A DNA stretch of 64,000 bases from Sternotherus odoratus (GCA_032164245.1 JAVMKO010000003.1:65976390-66040389), one strand, 5' to 3'. Numbered from the stretch's first letter, positions 13,616-24,369 are shown. Notes: generated from the letters alone by a model not told the origin. Made by a program: numbers and translations.

Positions 13616-14515
13616 TACTAGGGCAACAAAAAAAGCTAATTAGCACCCACATACATTAACACTTTTCAAGACTGTACATTTTTTGATTTATAAACTCTTC
13701 ATTGTTTTTGTCAAAAGCAAAAAGTCAGTTGCAGTTTTATTTACCATATTTTAATTCCACCAATAAGCCTGTATCCAGCTCAACAGACTCTCCCCCACAT
13801 AAGAAGGTTAGTGCCTTTGCTCTGCATAAGGATGGGATCCAGTAACATACAACTCTCATACGTCTTTAAGGAATAGTTTATAATCTAAAAGAAGTTTCCA
13901 CAAGTCTATCAGCTGAGCCCCATTATACCAATAAAATATATCCAGTCATTATCATCATCCCTGGCAAGCAGACATCTACCAGATATCTGTATGCATGTGT
14001 TAACCAGGAAAATTACTCAAGATCTGAGCTCCAGTTTCAATAGCCTGACAAACTATCCACAGACACAGAAGAAGCCACTTTGTGTCTGGCAATATCCACA
14101 GACACAGAAGCCACTTTTTTGTTTTAAATGTGATTTTATGCTTTGAACCTCTTAATGTGAGCCGGTCACCTCTTACCACAGAGACAAGGTGAGTGAAGCA
14201 ATAGTGTTCACTGAAATACAAGATCTGGAGCTACAGAGCTGAAGAGGAGGCCCAAGTAAGCTGGACAGCTTGTCTGGCTCCCTCCCCCACCTATCCCAGG
14301 ACCACCACAGCTACAACAACGCTGCCAACTGGTCACTAACACAGACAAGATCCCCTGTCGCGCACACCGACTGGCAGGAGAGATGGCGAAGCTGCTAAAC
14401 CACACGGAGGCCACCATCGAGCTCCGCACCCGGGATCCAAGCCGAGCCCCACGCTGGTCTCCGCGCCAGCCCCGCGAGAGGTGGACGGGCGGGGAAAGGG
14501 AGATTCGGGTTCTTC

Positions 14516-14571
14516 CCCCCGGGGGGGGGGGGTGTTTACACTACAGGCGGGGGGGGGGGGGGGGTTTACAC
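14516..14571. repeat. Two poly-G tracts beside SNX3 exon 1
   Basis: Runs of about 13 and 17 G are each followed by GTTTACAC-like sequence, so this is a small tandem duplication of poly-G plus GTTTACAC. On the transcribed (minus) strand these are C tracts in the intron just downstream of exon 1. Runs of this kind are prone to length change and to assembly error. Confidence 0.7.
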
Positions 14572-14960
14572 CTGGTGCGAGCGAGCGGCGGTTTGACGCG
14601 CCACTCGAGGCAGCATCACCTCAGCGGCTCAGGCAGGGCCCGCAGCCCGGCCCCGGGCCCGCCCAGCCGCAAGATGGTGAATGGGAGACAAGGCGCTGGC
14701 CGCGGCGGGGGGTGGGGAAGGGATCCGCAGCCCCAGCCCCAGCCCCCCGTCGTGTCACGGGTACAGCCCAGAAGGGCTGGGAGAAGGTCCCGGCCTGGAG
14801 TGGGCAGAGACGTTACCCCCCCCTCCCACACGGCCGGGGGGGGGGGGATGAGGAGACGCGACCACGGGGGTCACTGGGTGGCAGCAACAGACCTCCCCCC
14901 CCCCCCGGACCTCCTCCGCGCTCGCTGGCAGCCCCGGGAAACCGGCCCCTCCCCCCTCAC

Positions 14961-15122
14961 CTTGACCCTGATCTCGTAGGTGGTGAATCGGCCCCGGCCG
15001 ACCCCCACGGTCTGCGGGTTGCTCACGTCGATCTCGAGGAAGTTGCTGGGCGGCCCGTAGGCGTCGTTCAGGTTCTGCGGTTTGCTCATGAGCCGCCTGG
15101 TGTCCGCGATGGTCTCGGCCAT
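14961..15122 (-). CDS. SNX3: Sorting nexin-3, first coding exon
   Basis: SNX3 is a small PX-domain protein that binds phosphatidylinositol 3-phosphate on early endosomes and works with retromer in retrograde sorting, for example of Wntless. This exon encodes the first 54 residues, starting MAETIADTRRLMSKPQNLND and reaching TTYEIRVK. From memory it matches vertebrate SNX3 almost residue for residue, with conservative changes near the N-terminus (Ile5, Met12, Ser13). It includes the variable N-terminal arm and the first part of the PX domain. The paralogue SNX12 differs clearly, for example FNPQ where this has SNPQ. The exon ends on codon AAG followed by a GTGAGG donor (GT at 14959-14960, minus strand), phase 0. 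The rest of the gene lies to the left and is not in the window as far as I can see. Confidence 0.96.
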
Positions 15123-15318
15123 TTCTCTGCCCGCCCGCGCCGCGTCCCCACCCCCCCTCGCAGAGAACCGCGCACAGACAGCAGCAACGTAGCGAGCCCA
15201 CCCCCCTCTCCTCGCGCCCTCTTATTCTCCGGCAAACAGCTGACTCCCCAGCAACGCGCCGCCGCGACCCGGCCGCCGCCCGGCACGAGCGGATGCGCCC
15301 ACCGCCCGCGCAGGGAAT

Positions 15319-15333
15319 CCCGGGACTCGTAGT
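15319..15333 (-). promoter_or_regulatory. ACTAC-type promoter motif (minus orientation)
   Basis: Read on the minus strand this is ACTACGAGTCCCGGG, close to the ACTACAATTCCCAGCATGC consensus bound with ZNF143/THAP11-type factors near vertebrate start sites. It lies about 200 bp upstream of the SNX3 start codon and faces the opposite way from the motif at 15386. The CG in place of CA makes this the weaker member of the pair. Confidence 0.45.
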
Positions 15334-15385
15334 CCTTTCGCTGCCGCCGAACTCGCTGAGACCTAGCACGGGCGGGGGTGATAAA

Positions 15386-15404
15386 ACTACAGCTCCCATG
15401 CTGC
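15386..15404 (+). promoter_or_regulatory. ACTACA-TCCC-ATGC promoter motif
   Basis: ACTACAGCTCCCATGCTGC closely matches the vertebrate promoter motif ACTACAATTCCCAGCATGC. It sits at the outer edge of the SNX3 CpG island, about 265 bp from the start codon. Together with 15319-15333 it forms an inverted pair. Confidence 0.6.
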
Positions 15405-15639
15405 ACTGGGAAAGGGCGCAACAGGCAGGACTTTGAAAAAAAGTCTCTTCATAGGCCCGCCCGTAGTTGGAAATGAAAAGCTCCAGGGGCAGAGGGAGCA
15501 GGCCCAGATCAGTACTTGGGGCCCAATAATAATTATGGGGGAACTGTCAGGAACTTCACTAGCCTTAGGATTGAGTTCATAGTCTCCACATTTGTGGGGG
15601 AGGGGGAGTTGCAGGCTCCTAATCTCTTCTCCTCCTTTC

Positions 15640-15816
15640 TCATTTATAAATAGGGCTGCCAGGCCTGGGGTTTGGGATTGGAACCGCAGGTCGAAAAGGG
15701 ACCCTGATGGCTCCATTCACTGACAAGGCCTTTTAAAGTCCAGTTGGCTGCAGGGGCCAGCTCTATGCAGCTCCTGGAAGCAGCCGGCATGTCCCACCGG
15801 CTCCTAGGCGCAGGGG
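15640..15816. repeat. GC-rich interspersed-repeat-like segment, unclassified
   Basis: This stretch begins near ATAGGGCTGCCAGGCC and abuts the CR1 3' end at 15817. It has the look of a dispersed repeat (GC-rich, CpG decay to TG/CA, no coding frame), but I see no terminal repeats and cannot place it in a family. Confidence 0.3.
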
Positions 15817-16969
15817 CAAACATAAAAACAGCCATACTGGGTCAGACCAAAGGTCCATCTATCCCAGTATCCTGTCCTGACAGTGGCCAGACTAGTGCCA
15901 CGTGCCCCAGAGGGAATGAACAGAACAGGTAATAATCAAGTGATCCAACCCCTGTCGCTCATTCCCAGCGTCTGGCAAACAGAGCCTAGGGACACCATCT
16001 CTGCCCATCCTGGCTAATAGCCATTGATGGACCTATCCTCCAGGAACTTATCTAGTTCTTTTTTGAATCCTATTGACCTTTACAACAGATTCTGTCAAGT
16101 AGTTCCACAGATTGACTGTGCGTTGTGTGAAGAAATACTTCCTTTTGTTTTTTTAAAACCTGCTGCCTATTAATTTCATTTAGTGACCTCTAGTTCTTGT
16201 GTTATAAGAAGGAGTAAATAACATTTCCTTATTTACTTTCTCAACACCACTCATAAATTTATAGATGTCAACCATATCCCCACTTAGCTGATTCGTTTCC
16301 AAACTAAAAAGTCCCAGTTTTATTAATCTCTCCTCATATGGAAGCTGTTCCATAACCCTAATAATATTTGTTGCCCTTTTTTGAACCTTTTCCAATTCCA
16401 ATATATCTTTTTTGAGATGGGATGACCACATTGGCATGCAGTATTCAAGATGTGGGTGTACCATGGATTTATGTAGAGGCAATATGATATTTTCTGTCTT
16501 AATATCTATCCCATAATCATTCCCAACATTCTGTTTGCTTTTTCGACTGCCACTGCACATTGAGTGAATGTTTCATCCACAGTGACTCCAAGAGCTCTTT
16601 ATTGAATGGTAACAGTTAATTTAGACCCCATCATTTTATATGTATAGTTGGGATTATGTTTTCCAATGTGCATTACTTTGCATTTTTCAACGTTAAATTT
16701 CACCTGCCATTTTATTGCCCAGTCATCCAGTTTTGAGCGATCTTTTTGTAGCTCTTCACAGTCTGCCTGGGACTAAACTATCTTGAGTAATTTTATATCA
16801 TCTGCAAATTTTGTCACTTCATTTGTTTTACCCCGTTTTCTAGATCATTTATGAGTATGTTGAATAGGACTCGTTCCAGTACAGACCCAGGGGGAACACC
16901 ACTATTTACCTCTCTCCATTCTGAAAAGTGGTCATTTTTTCCCTACCCTTTGCTTCCTATCTTTTAACC

Positions 16970-17293
16970 CAGGGGTTCCCAAACTTGTTCCACGGCTTGT
17001 GCAGGTTAAGCCCTTGCCTGGCCGCAAGACACTTTGTTTACCGGAGTGTCCATGGGTTCAGCTACACACAGCTCCCACTGGCCGTGGTTCGCCATTCCCG
17101 GCCAATGGGAGCTCCAGGAAGCAGCATGGGCCAGGCCACCGCTTCCTACAGCTCCCATTGGCTGGGAATGGCAAACTGTGGCCAGTGGGAGCTGTGAGCG
17201 GCCGAACCTACAGCCACTCCAGTAAACAAAGTGTCTTACAGCCAGGCATGGGCTTACCCTGTGCAAGCCGCGGAACAAGTTTGGGAACCCCTG
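16970..17293. mobile_element. Palindromic hAT MITE nested in CR1
   Basis: The termini are CAGGGGTTCCCAAACTTGTTCC at the left and its inverse at the right. Almost the whole 324-bp element folds back on itself, with arms of about 140 bp. It is flanked by a perfect 8-bp target duplication TTTTAACC (16962-16969 and 17294-17301). Removing it rejoins the CR1 sequence. Open frames on both strands here are mirror artefacts. Confidence 0.95.
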
Positions 17294-17723
17294 TTTTAAC
17301 CAGTTACCAATCCATGAGAGGACCTACCCTCTTATCCCACAACAGTTTACGTTGCTTAAGTGACTTTGGTGAGGGACCTTGTCAAAGGCTTTCTGAAAAT
17401 CTAAGTACATTATATACACTGGATTCCCCTTGTCCACATGCTTGTTGACCCCCTCAAAAATTTTGGCAGATTAGTGAGGCATGATTTCCCTTTACAAAAG
17501 CCATGATGACTCTTTCCCAACAAATTATGTTAATCTGTGTGTCTGACAGTTTTGTTCTTCACTATAGTTCAAGATCACCTCTGGACCCTTTTTAAAAATT
17601 GACTTCACATTAGCTATCCTCTAGTCATTTAGTACAGAAGCTGATTTAAATGATATGTTACAGACTACAGGTAGTTGTTCCGGAATTTCACATTTGAGTT
17701 CCTTCAGACCTCTTGGATGAATA

Positions 17724-17943
17724 TACGCGAGTCGCATCTTAGGCGCATTTAACATGCACGAATTTGGCTTTACATGGTCGGCAAAAACAAAAGAAAAAAA
17801 AAGAAAAACAACAGTTTAAAACTCAACCAGAAGTGCGGGCAATTCCGGCCACCATTGAACTCAATGAGAGTTTCACTATACGCGATTTCCACTTTACGCG
17901 GTAACCGTGGAATGGAACCCCCGTGTAAGATGTGACATGCCTG
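17724..17943. mobile_element. Tc1/mariner (Tigger-like) MITE nested in CR1
   Basis: The right end read inverted is CAGGCATGTCACATCTTACA, and the left end contains the diverged match GAGTCGCATCTTA. TA dinucleotides at 17722-17723 and 17944-17945 are the presumed target duplication. The CR1 sequence continues cleanly on both sides. It is 220 bp and non-coding. Confidence 0.65.
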
Positions 17944-18282
17944 TACCATCTTATTACAGTTTAGTTTAGCAATTTGTTCCAAAACCTCCGCTCTTAACAC
18001 CTCAATCTGGGACAGTTCCTCAGATTTGTCATCTAAAAAGAGTGGCTCAGGTTTGGGAATCTCCCTCACATCCTCAGCCGTGAAAACTGATGCAAAGAAT
18101 TCATTTAGTTTTTCCACAATGGCTTTATCATCCTTGAGTGCTCCTTTAGCATCTCAATTGTCCAGTGGCTCACTGGTTGTTTAGCAGGCTTCTTGCTTCT
18201 GATGTACTTAAAATATTTTTTGCTATTACTTTTTGAATCTTTGGCTAGCTATTCAAATTCTTTTTTGGCCTTCTTAATCCAG

Positions 18283-18505
18283 GGCTCTGGCAGCAGGTTC
18301 CGGAGACGATTTAAAGGGCCCGGGGTGGTAGCTGTGGCCGGAGCCCTGGGCCCTTTAAATCATCATCCGAGCCTTCTGCTGGCACTCTGGGGTGGTGGCA
18401 GTGGGGCTCCAGTGGTGATTAAAGGGCCAGGAGCTCTAAAGGCCACACCTCTTCTGGTAGAGGCCCCTCCCTCTCCCAAGGACTCCGGAGTACCGGTAAG
18501 TCCTT
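18283..18505. mobile_element. GC-rich insertion in CR1, unclassified
   Basis: A block with TTTAAAGGGCCCGGGG and its inverse GGGCCCTTTAAAT interrupts the AT-rich CR1 sequence. The boundaries are approximate and no clear target duplication was seen. It is probably a separate repeat, but the family is unknown to me. Confidence 0.4.
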
Positions 18506-19283
18506 TAAGTTACTTTCATCCCTGTCACTAGTATTTAACTTCCACTTTTTAAAGGATGACTTTTTGCCTCTCACTGCTTCTTTTACTTTGTTTTTTAGCT
18601 GCAGTGGCACTTTTTTGGTTCTCTTACTATGTTTTTTAATTTGGGGTATACATTTAACTTGAGCCTCTATTATGGTGTCTTTCAAAAGTTTCCATGCAGC
18701 TTGCAGTGATTTCTCTTTGGGCGCTCTACCTTTAATTTCTGTTTCACTAGCTTCCTCATTTTTGTGTAGTTCCCCTTTCTGAAATTAAATTCTACAGTGT
18801 TGGGCTGCTGTGATGTTTTCCCCACCATAGGGATGCTGAATTTAATTATATTATGATCACTATTACCAAGGGATCCAGGTGTATTCACGTCTTGGACCAG
18901 ATCTCGTGCTCCACTTAGGACTAAATCAAGAATTGCCCCTCTTCTTGTGGGATCCAGGACTAGCTGCTCCAAGAAGCAGTCATTCAAGGTGTCAAGAAAC
19001 TTTATCTCTGCATCCTGTCCTGAGATGACTTGGGGGACTCTGTGCACTGCCCCAGCCCATAGCGTAGGCGCCTCCTGAGCATCAGCTCCAGAGCTTCGAT
19101 TGGCCCCGGGCCACCACTCACTCCGCCACACCACTACCAGGAGTTTAGGTATGGGAGGGGGTTCAGGGCTGGGGCAGGAGGCTGGGGAGTGGGAAGGGGT
19201 GACAGCTCTACGTGGTGCTTACCTTGGGGGCTCCCCAGAATAGGGGAAGGAAAAAAGGCTTGTCCCTCCTTCAGCTCCTAGGG

Positions 19284-19898
19284 CAGAGGTGGGCAAACTT
19301 CGGCCCATGGGCCGAATCCGTCCCATGGCTCCTCCTAACCGGCCCCTGAGCTCCGTCTGGGGAGGGTGCTCCGGCCTCTCCCCCACTGTCCCCCTTCCCC
19401 ACAGTTTCAGCTTGCTGCGCGAGCAGTGATCTGGGGACGGGCTGCACGCTCTAGTGATCAGTCACGGCAGCATGTCTGGCGGTGTGGTATGGGGGCCAGG
19501 GTCGGGGTTGAATAAGGGGCAGAGGGTCTCGGGGGTCGGTCAGGGGATGAGGAACAGGGGTGTTGGATGAGGCGTGGGAGTCCCAGGGGGCCTGTCAGGG
19601 GGGGGTGGTGTGGCTAGGGGTCGGGACAGTCGGGACAGGAGGATTAGATAGGGGGTGGGGTCTTGGGGGTGGTTAGGGTTGTGGGGTCTCCGGAGGGGGC
19701 GACCGGGGACAAGGAGCAGGTGGTGGGGATGGATGGGCCTGAGGTTCGGGGGGGGGGCAGTCAGGGGGTCGGAAGTGGGTGGAGGTCAGATAGGGGGCGA
19801 GGACAGGCTGTTTGGGGAGGCACAGCCTTCCCTACTCAGCCCTCCACACAATTTTGAACTCCAATGTGCTCTCGGGCCAAAATGTTTGCTCACCCCTG
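19284..19898. mobile_element. hAT-type MITE
   Basis: The left end is CAGAGGTGGGCAAACTTCGG and the right end TGTTTGCTCACCCCTG, the CAGGGGTGGG family. The flanking 8-mers (TCCTAGGG and CGTTACAT) do not match, so one end may be rearranged or the duplication eroded. The G-rich interior gives meaningless Gly/Arg-rich open frames. Between the CR1 and this element (19035-19283) lies further GC-rich sequence resembling the inside of such MITEs. Confidence 0.75.
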
Positions 19899-21733
19899 CG
19901 TTACATGGTCGTAACCAAGAGAATCCCCACGACCATGAATGGCAAAATACTCTTACGTGAATGGAAAAATACTGTTTTGGGAGTCCTGCACCAGTGTAAT
20001 TGCAGCACCTTAGGGTCACAATACAATATGTTGTGTTTCACAATATGAAAGTGTCCTAGATTATGGTTCACAATGCAACAGTAGAGTATATGCCGTAAGT
20101 TGACAATTTCAGAACAAATCAAAGTGTGCCTTTTTTAACATGCTGTCTTGGATAACAAGGTTAAATAGAGGATCTATTAAGAAAAGCAGTGACAATTAAA
20201 ATAAATCACATGTTTTTGCAGAAGATTATGCTGTGATTTGCTCCAATTATTCTTGACATTTCACCCATTCATATTGTGATCTGAGTTAATAGCGGAAGGA
20301 AAAAAGGCTTGTTCTCAAGGAGAGAAGCAGTTTATAAAGATAAGTTATTTGTTATTTAAATTACTTTTACTGAAGTTGTTTATTTCCTTGTTTGAGTTTC
20401 TAAAAATATTGCTTCGATTGTTATGCTTTTTTGAGATGTCTATTCAATTCACTGTGATTTGTACTGAAATTCATTGCTAAATGGGCACAGGTGTTGGTGT
20501 ATATACCATACTAGAATGAGTCAAAACCAATCACTGCTCAATAAAGGCAGGGTAGAAAGGAAATACACTAAAATCAACTCTTTAAAGATGTGATAAAAAT
20601 GGCATTTTAGATCACTACTAAGCAGGTATATATAGCACAGAAAACGTGTTTTGAGCAACTGCACGATTTTACAATAGTATGTTAGAAAGTACACTTTAAT
20701 CATTATTAGTATTGTCAATATCATAATAATTATTTAAAAATGAGTAATTGCATTTTTTCCTGTCTAGGAAAAATGCAAACTAAGGCATTAAAGTACAGCT
20801 TGTAAAAAGTATTGTAAGAAGAAGTTATTGAGCAGTGCTCAGTGAAAATGACTTCTCTTTTTGTGAAATGCAGAAATTTACCTCAGAAGTAATGTATGGG
20901 AAGTTGATGTCACAAAGCTGTATATCAGTGAGAACAGCCGGATGTCTCAGTGGTAATCAAAAATATTTCCTACATGTTTCTAGTATGAGAAGACTGTGAA
21001 AGTATCTCAGCTTTTTTCCCCCACACTAAGTGCTCAGAAGGCAACACTCTTGAAGCCCAAATCTGCTTGTTGGGTGTGTTTCTGCTATGCTGGAAGGACA
21101 ATCAGCAGAGCCTGCAGAGGGCACTGCAGACACTCTCCACTCTTCAACAAAGACTAAAGAGGGGAAGTCAGTTTTGCAATGAACCCACTGATCACTTCTT
21201 CTAAGCGTATGTGCAACGTGCGTTGGGTGGCATGGTACCAGGATTAATCACTGAATTAGGTCTGCAGGTTGGATCTTTAGCTCCCCCAGCTTGGGCCACG
21301 TATGACGGGGAGTGCAATGTGAACGCTGATACATGCCCCACAATACAGGAGGAGAAGCAAGGGGCTAGCAGCCAGCTATGCAAATAACTAGAAGCACACA
21401 TTATCGTTGATGATTCCTTCCTTCATTCCCACTGTCCTTTTATATCACATCATTTTATCTAGTTCTCTTGACTGTTGGAATCCAAATAGTTGGCTACCCT
21501 CAGCTGGAAGTCCCACTCCTGTTCTGCTTTCTTTGTGACAACCTCCATCTCCTAGGAAGCATAGGATGGAATCAGATAAATCACACCAAGTATGGTGTTC
21601 CTGGGGTCAAACAAGGCTCTTGCTCTAGAGTTCAGAGCTCTTGGAAAATTTAACATAGACTGAGGACACACCAGAGAAATATAATAAGCAGATTCTTGGA
21701 AGGGTATAGAACACAAGGGCACAATGAACACAA
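19899..21733. other. No feature recognised
   Basis: AT-rich intergenic sequence between SNX3 and AFG1L. I see no coding frame with recognisable content, no RNA gene and no repeat with definable ends. Confidence 0.6.
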
Positions 21734-21945
21734 AGATGGTTCAGTGGTTAAGGCATTCACCCTGAAGACTTAGGTTCAATTCCCTGCTCTGCCACAAACT
21801 CTGTGTCTGACTTTGAACAAATCATTATTGTCTCTGTACCCCAGTTCCCTGTGTATAAAATGGGGATAATAGCATTTCCCATACCTTACAGGGTGTTGTG
21901 AGAATAAATACATTAAAGATTGTGATATGCTCAGATGCTATGGTA
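21734..21945 (+). mobile_element. MIR/CORE-type SINE
   Basis: A tRNA-like head has an A-box-like TGGTTCAGTGGTTAAGGC and a B-box-like GGTTCAATTCC. A CORE/MIR-like body follows, with CAGTTCCCTGTGTATAAAAT, GGGGATAATAGCA and CAGGGTGTTGTGAGAATAAA. Order and spacing match MIR elements. It is a diverged, old copy and not a tRNA gene. Confidence 0.85.
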
Positions 21946-23283
21946 AGGAGGCCATCTAAGATGGAAAGACAACTCTTTCCTCTTGCAGCTTGTCACTCTG
22001 GAGCCTCCTTCCTGGCTCTCAGGTTCACTACAGCAGATTCAGAAGTTATGATAGTGTAGCTTAGACGTCTTCATAGATGCTTAGACCTACATTTCTATAG
22101 ATGCAATAAGACTATCTTAAACCTACTTACACCTCAGCAAATTGTCACAGTTATATTAAAGGTAGACGTGCTCTGATACTTGGAAAAGCAGCAGGTGAGG
22201 TGCCATGTTGCTCATATTTTAATGATGGTTATGTGTCACTGTTAAGTCGATGCAAGGCAGCTTACATCGACATAGCTGTGGATGCATTTACATTTAAATT
22301 TTGCGCCGGCCGACGTAGCTGCCCCATTACATTGAGTTAACACCATCTCCCCGAGCAGTAAAGAGCCACGGTCAATGCAGTTAGTTTGACATACTGTGTT
22401 ACTTACACTGAATGCTAATGGCCTCTGGGAGCTGTCCCACAATACCCCACCTTGACCACTCTCTGGTCATTGTTATGAACTCTGCTGTCCAGCTGTCCAA
22501 CCCTGGCTGTGGTTGCCCATCTTGGAGCGCTCATCTAGCAACTGCTCAGCTGACCATACCGGCTATACGCTGCAGGCACACTCCTGCTTGGAGTACACAG
22601 GAAGTGCTGGATCTCCTGGGTCTGCGGGGGGCTGTGCAGACACAGCTCAGCTCCAGCCACATAAATGTCGACATGTACAAGCAGGTTGCTTGGAGCATGG
22701 AGGAGCAGAGCTACAAGAGGGACCAGGCAGCAGTGCCGCACGAAAGCCAAAGGAGCTGTGGCCCATGTACTAGAAGGCAAGGGAGGGTAACAATCACTCT
22801 GGTGTGGAACTGCGGACCTGTCACTTTTACTAAGAGTTGGATGCCATCCTCGGACAAGATCCTACCACCACCACCCCCAGGAACCGGGGGGATACTTTGA
22901 AGGAGCCTGAGTCAGAGGCCCCCCTCCTGTGAACAGCGAGGAAGAGGAGGAAGTAGAGGAGGAAGAGATTTTGTAGAATCACTGAGAATGCTTTACTGAC
23001 ATCATTGTGGGCTGGTCAGGGAAGGTGCACAATGCACACATCTTTAAGAACACAGCATTGTTCAGAAAGCTGCAAACAGAGACGTTCTTTCCTGACTGGT
23101 GGGTTGACATGGGCAATGCTGAAATGCCAATGTGATCCTGGGAGACTCAACCTACCCCTTGCTGCTGTGGCTTATGAAGCCATATCGACAGCACCAAGGA
23201 CTGCTTCCACTACAGGCTCAGCAGGTGCAGAATAGCAACTGAATGTGTCCTTTGTTGGGTGAAGGGTCACAAGCAATGTTATA

Positions 23284-23460
23284 GGGGATGGGATAGCTCA
23301 GTGGTTTGGGCATTGGCCTGCTTAAACCCACGGTTGTGAGTTCAATTCTTGATGGGGCCCTTTAGGGATATGGGCAAAAATGGTATTGGTCCTGCTTTGA
23401 GCAGCTGGTGGACTAGATGATCTCCTGAGATCCCTTCCAGTTCTGAAATTCTATGATGCT
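23284..23460 (+). mobile_element. Turtle tRNA-derived SINE (tortoise Pol III type)
   Basis: The tRNA-related head contains GGATAGCTCAGTGGTTTGG (A box) and GGTTGTGAGTTCAATTCT (B box). A conserved middle follows (GGGATATGGGCAAAAATGG). The tail, GGACTAGATGATCTCC to ATTCTATGAT, matches a CR1 3' end, the usual way this SINE borrows CR1 machinery. It is the strongest single hint that the organism is a hidden-necked turtle. It is inserted in Harbinger copy 1. Confidence 0.88.
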
Positions 23461-23659
23461 TAGAGCTCAGTGGGGAGAAAAAAAATCCAAGGGATATAGC
23501 TGGCTTCTGTGTCCTGCATAATATATGTGAAGCAAAGGGGGGAAAGTTTCTGCTGGGGTGAGAGGGCACAGGTGGAGTGGTTGTCTGGTGATTTTGAGCA
23601 GCAGCTGGTCACCAGGACTATCAGAAGGACTCAGTACTTTGAAAGACCATTTTAATAGT

Positions 23660-23855
23660 AAATAAAATGAGGAAGACTTTGTAGCACCTTAGAGACTAAC
23701 CAGTTTATTTCAGCATACGCTTTTGTTGCATCCAATGAAGTGAGCTATAGCCCACAAAAGCGTATGCTGAAATAAACTGGTTAGTCTCTAAAGTGCTACA
23801 AAGTCTTCCTTGTTTTATTTACAGATACAGACTAACACAGCTGCTAATCTTAAAC
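23660..23855 (+). mobile_element. Penelope-like element tail in snap-back form
   Basis: The left half, with GCACCTTAGAGACTAACCAG, is the inverse of the right half, with CTGGTTAGTCTCTAAAGTGC. The arms are about 65-70 bp with a short loop. The right arm continues to the normal 3' end (ACAGATACAGACTAACACAG). A 13-bp target duplication CCATTTTAATAGT flanks it (23647-23659 and 23856-23868), so the hairpin appears to have inserted as one unit. Confidence 0.88.
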
Positions 23856-24369
23856 CCATTTTAATAGTGAACCACAGTAGTGTGTTGCTGTAGTTTGCTC
23901 TACCTGTCTTTAGTCTTTTGCAGCCCTGTATGAAGCCTTTGGGGAATGCTGTTGGTATAATAATATAACATTGCCAATGCACCTTTTAATACTGTCTATA
24001 AGTGCTGTCAGCCCTAGCCAACATATGTTGTGAACAAATACAGATGAACTGTTTCCAAAACAGGCACTTATTCCATAAAAATGCAAACAGAAAAACATTT
24101 ATAACTTCTGTCACAGATGGCAGACAGCAAGGAAGAATGCGCAGGTTTGTGCGAGTGATTTTGAAAAGAGGAGTGAAACATTATGGGATGGAGAACACTG
24201 CATTATATAAAATTGAACCCGAGTTCCCAGTCACCACTGTGCAACTCGTTTCAGACCCATGAGGCATTGCAAAACCTTCCCCAAACACCCCTCACTACAT
24301 CGTGACAAGTTGCACAGTTGGATAGCTACCCACAGTACACTGCTCTCAGCATCAATACAAGCACTCCTA

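Larger units (their letters stand above)
1..14960 (-). other. SNX3: SNX3 intron 1 (5' part, runs off left edge)
   Basis: Everything left of the SNX3 exon 1 donor is read as its first intron. I looked on the minus strand for the next exon, which should encode the conserved PX-domain stretch with RRYSDFEW, and did not find it. Repeats found inside are listed separately. The stretches 903-2417, 2705-7616, 7916-9375, 9616-10784, 11366-13149 and 13616-14380 show no gene, RNA or clearly classifiable repeat to my eye; they are AT-rich unique-looking sequence. Short open frames there have no recognisable homology or coding character. Confidence 0.8.
14380..15430 (-). promoter_or_regulatory. SNX3: SNX3 CpG island and promoter region
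   Basis: A roughly 1-kb block very rich in G+C and CpG surrounds SNX3 exon 1, in sharp contrast with the AT-rich intron to the left. The minus-strand start codon is at 15120-15122, so 15123 to about 15420 holds the 5'UTR and core promoter. No TATA box is evident, as is usual for a housekeeping gene. Two ACTAC-type promoter motifs are listed separately. Confidence 0.85.
15817..19034 (-). mobile_element. CR1 LINE, minus strand, with three insertions
   Basis: Read on the minus strand, the pieces run in CR1 order. At 18682-19034 is the end of the endonuclease domain with the catalytic Ser-Asp-His context (GNSDHNIIKF). At 17950-18117 is the linker before the RT (LNEFFASVFT). At 16795-16822 is the RT box FADDIKL. 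At 16180-16560 is the C-terminal stretch LEYCMPMWSSHLKKDILELE. The 3' end is at 15817. Stops and frameshifts break it throughout. It is cut at 16970-17293, 17724-17943 and about 18283-18505 by other elements. The 5' part of the ORF is missing beyond 19034. Confidence 0.93.

Noticed and set aside
14000..14220. CRISPR-like or satellite array from the repeated CCACAGACACAGAAG words near 14055-14110
   Set aside because: Only two copies of a short word. A vertebrate genome has no CRISPR arrays, and nothing periodic extends beyond it.
1..14960. SNX3 exon 2
   Set aside because: No minus-strand match to the conserved RRYSDFEW-encoding sequence was found; probably outside the window.
14383..15399. 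Long overlapping open frames on both strands (up to 283 codons) around SNX3 exon 1
   Set aside because: Low-complexity Gly/Pro/Arg translations of a CpG island. Only the 54-codon minus-strand exon with a proper donor matches a known protein.
21734..23460. tRNA genes
   Set aside because: The A/B-box-bearing segments are SINE heads (MIR-type and turtle Pol III type) continuing into SINE bodies. They do not fold as complete tRNAs by eye.
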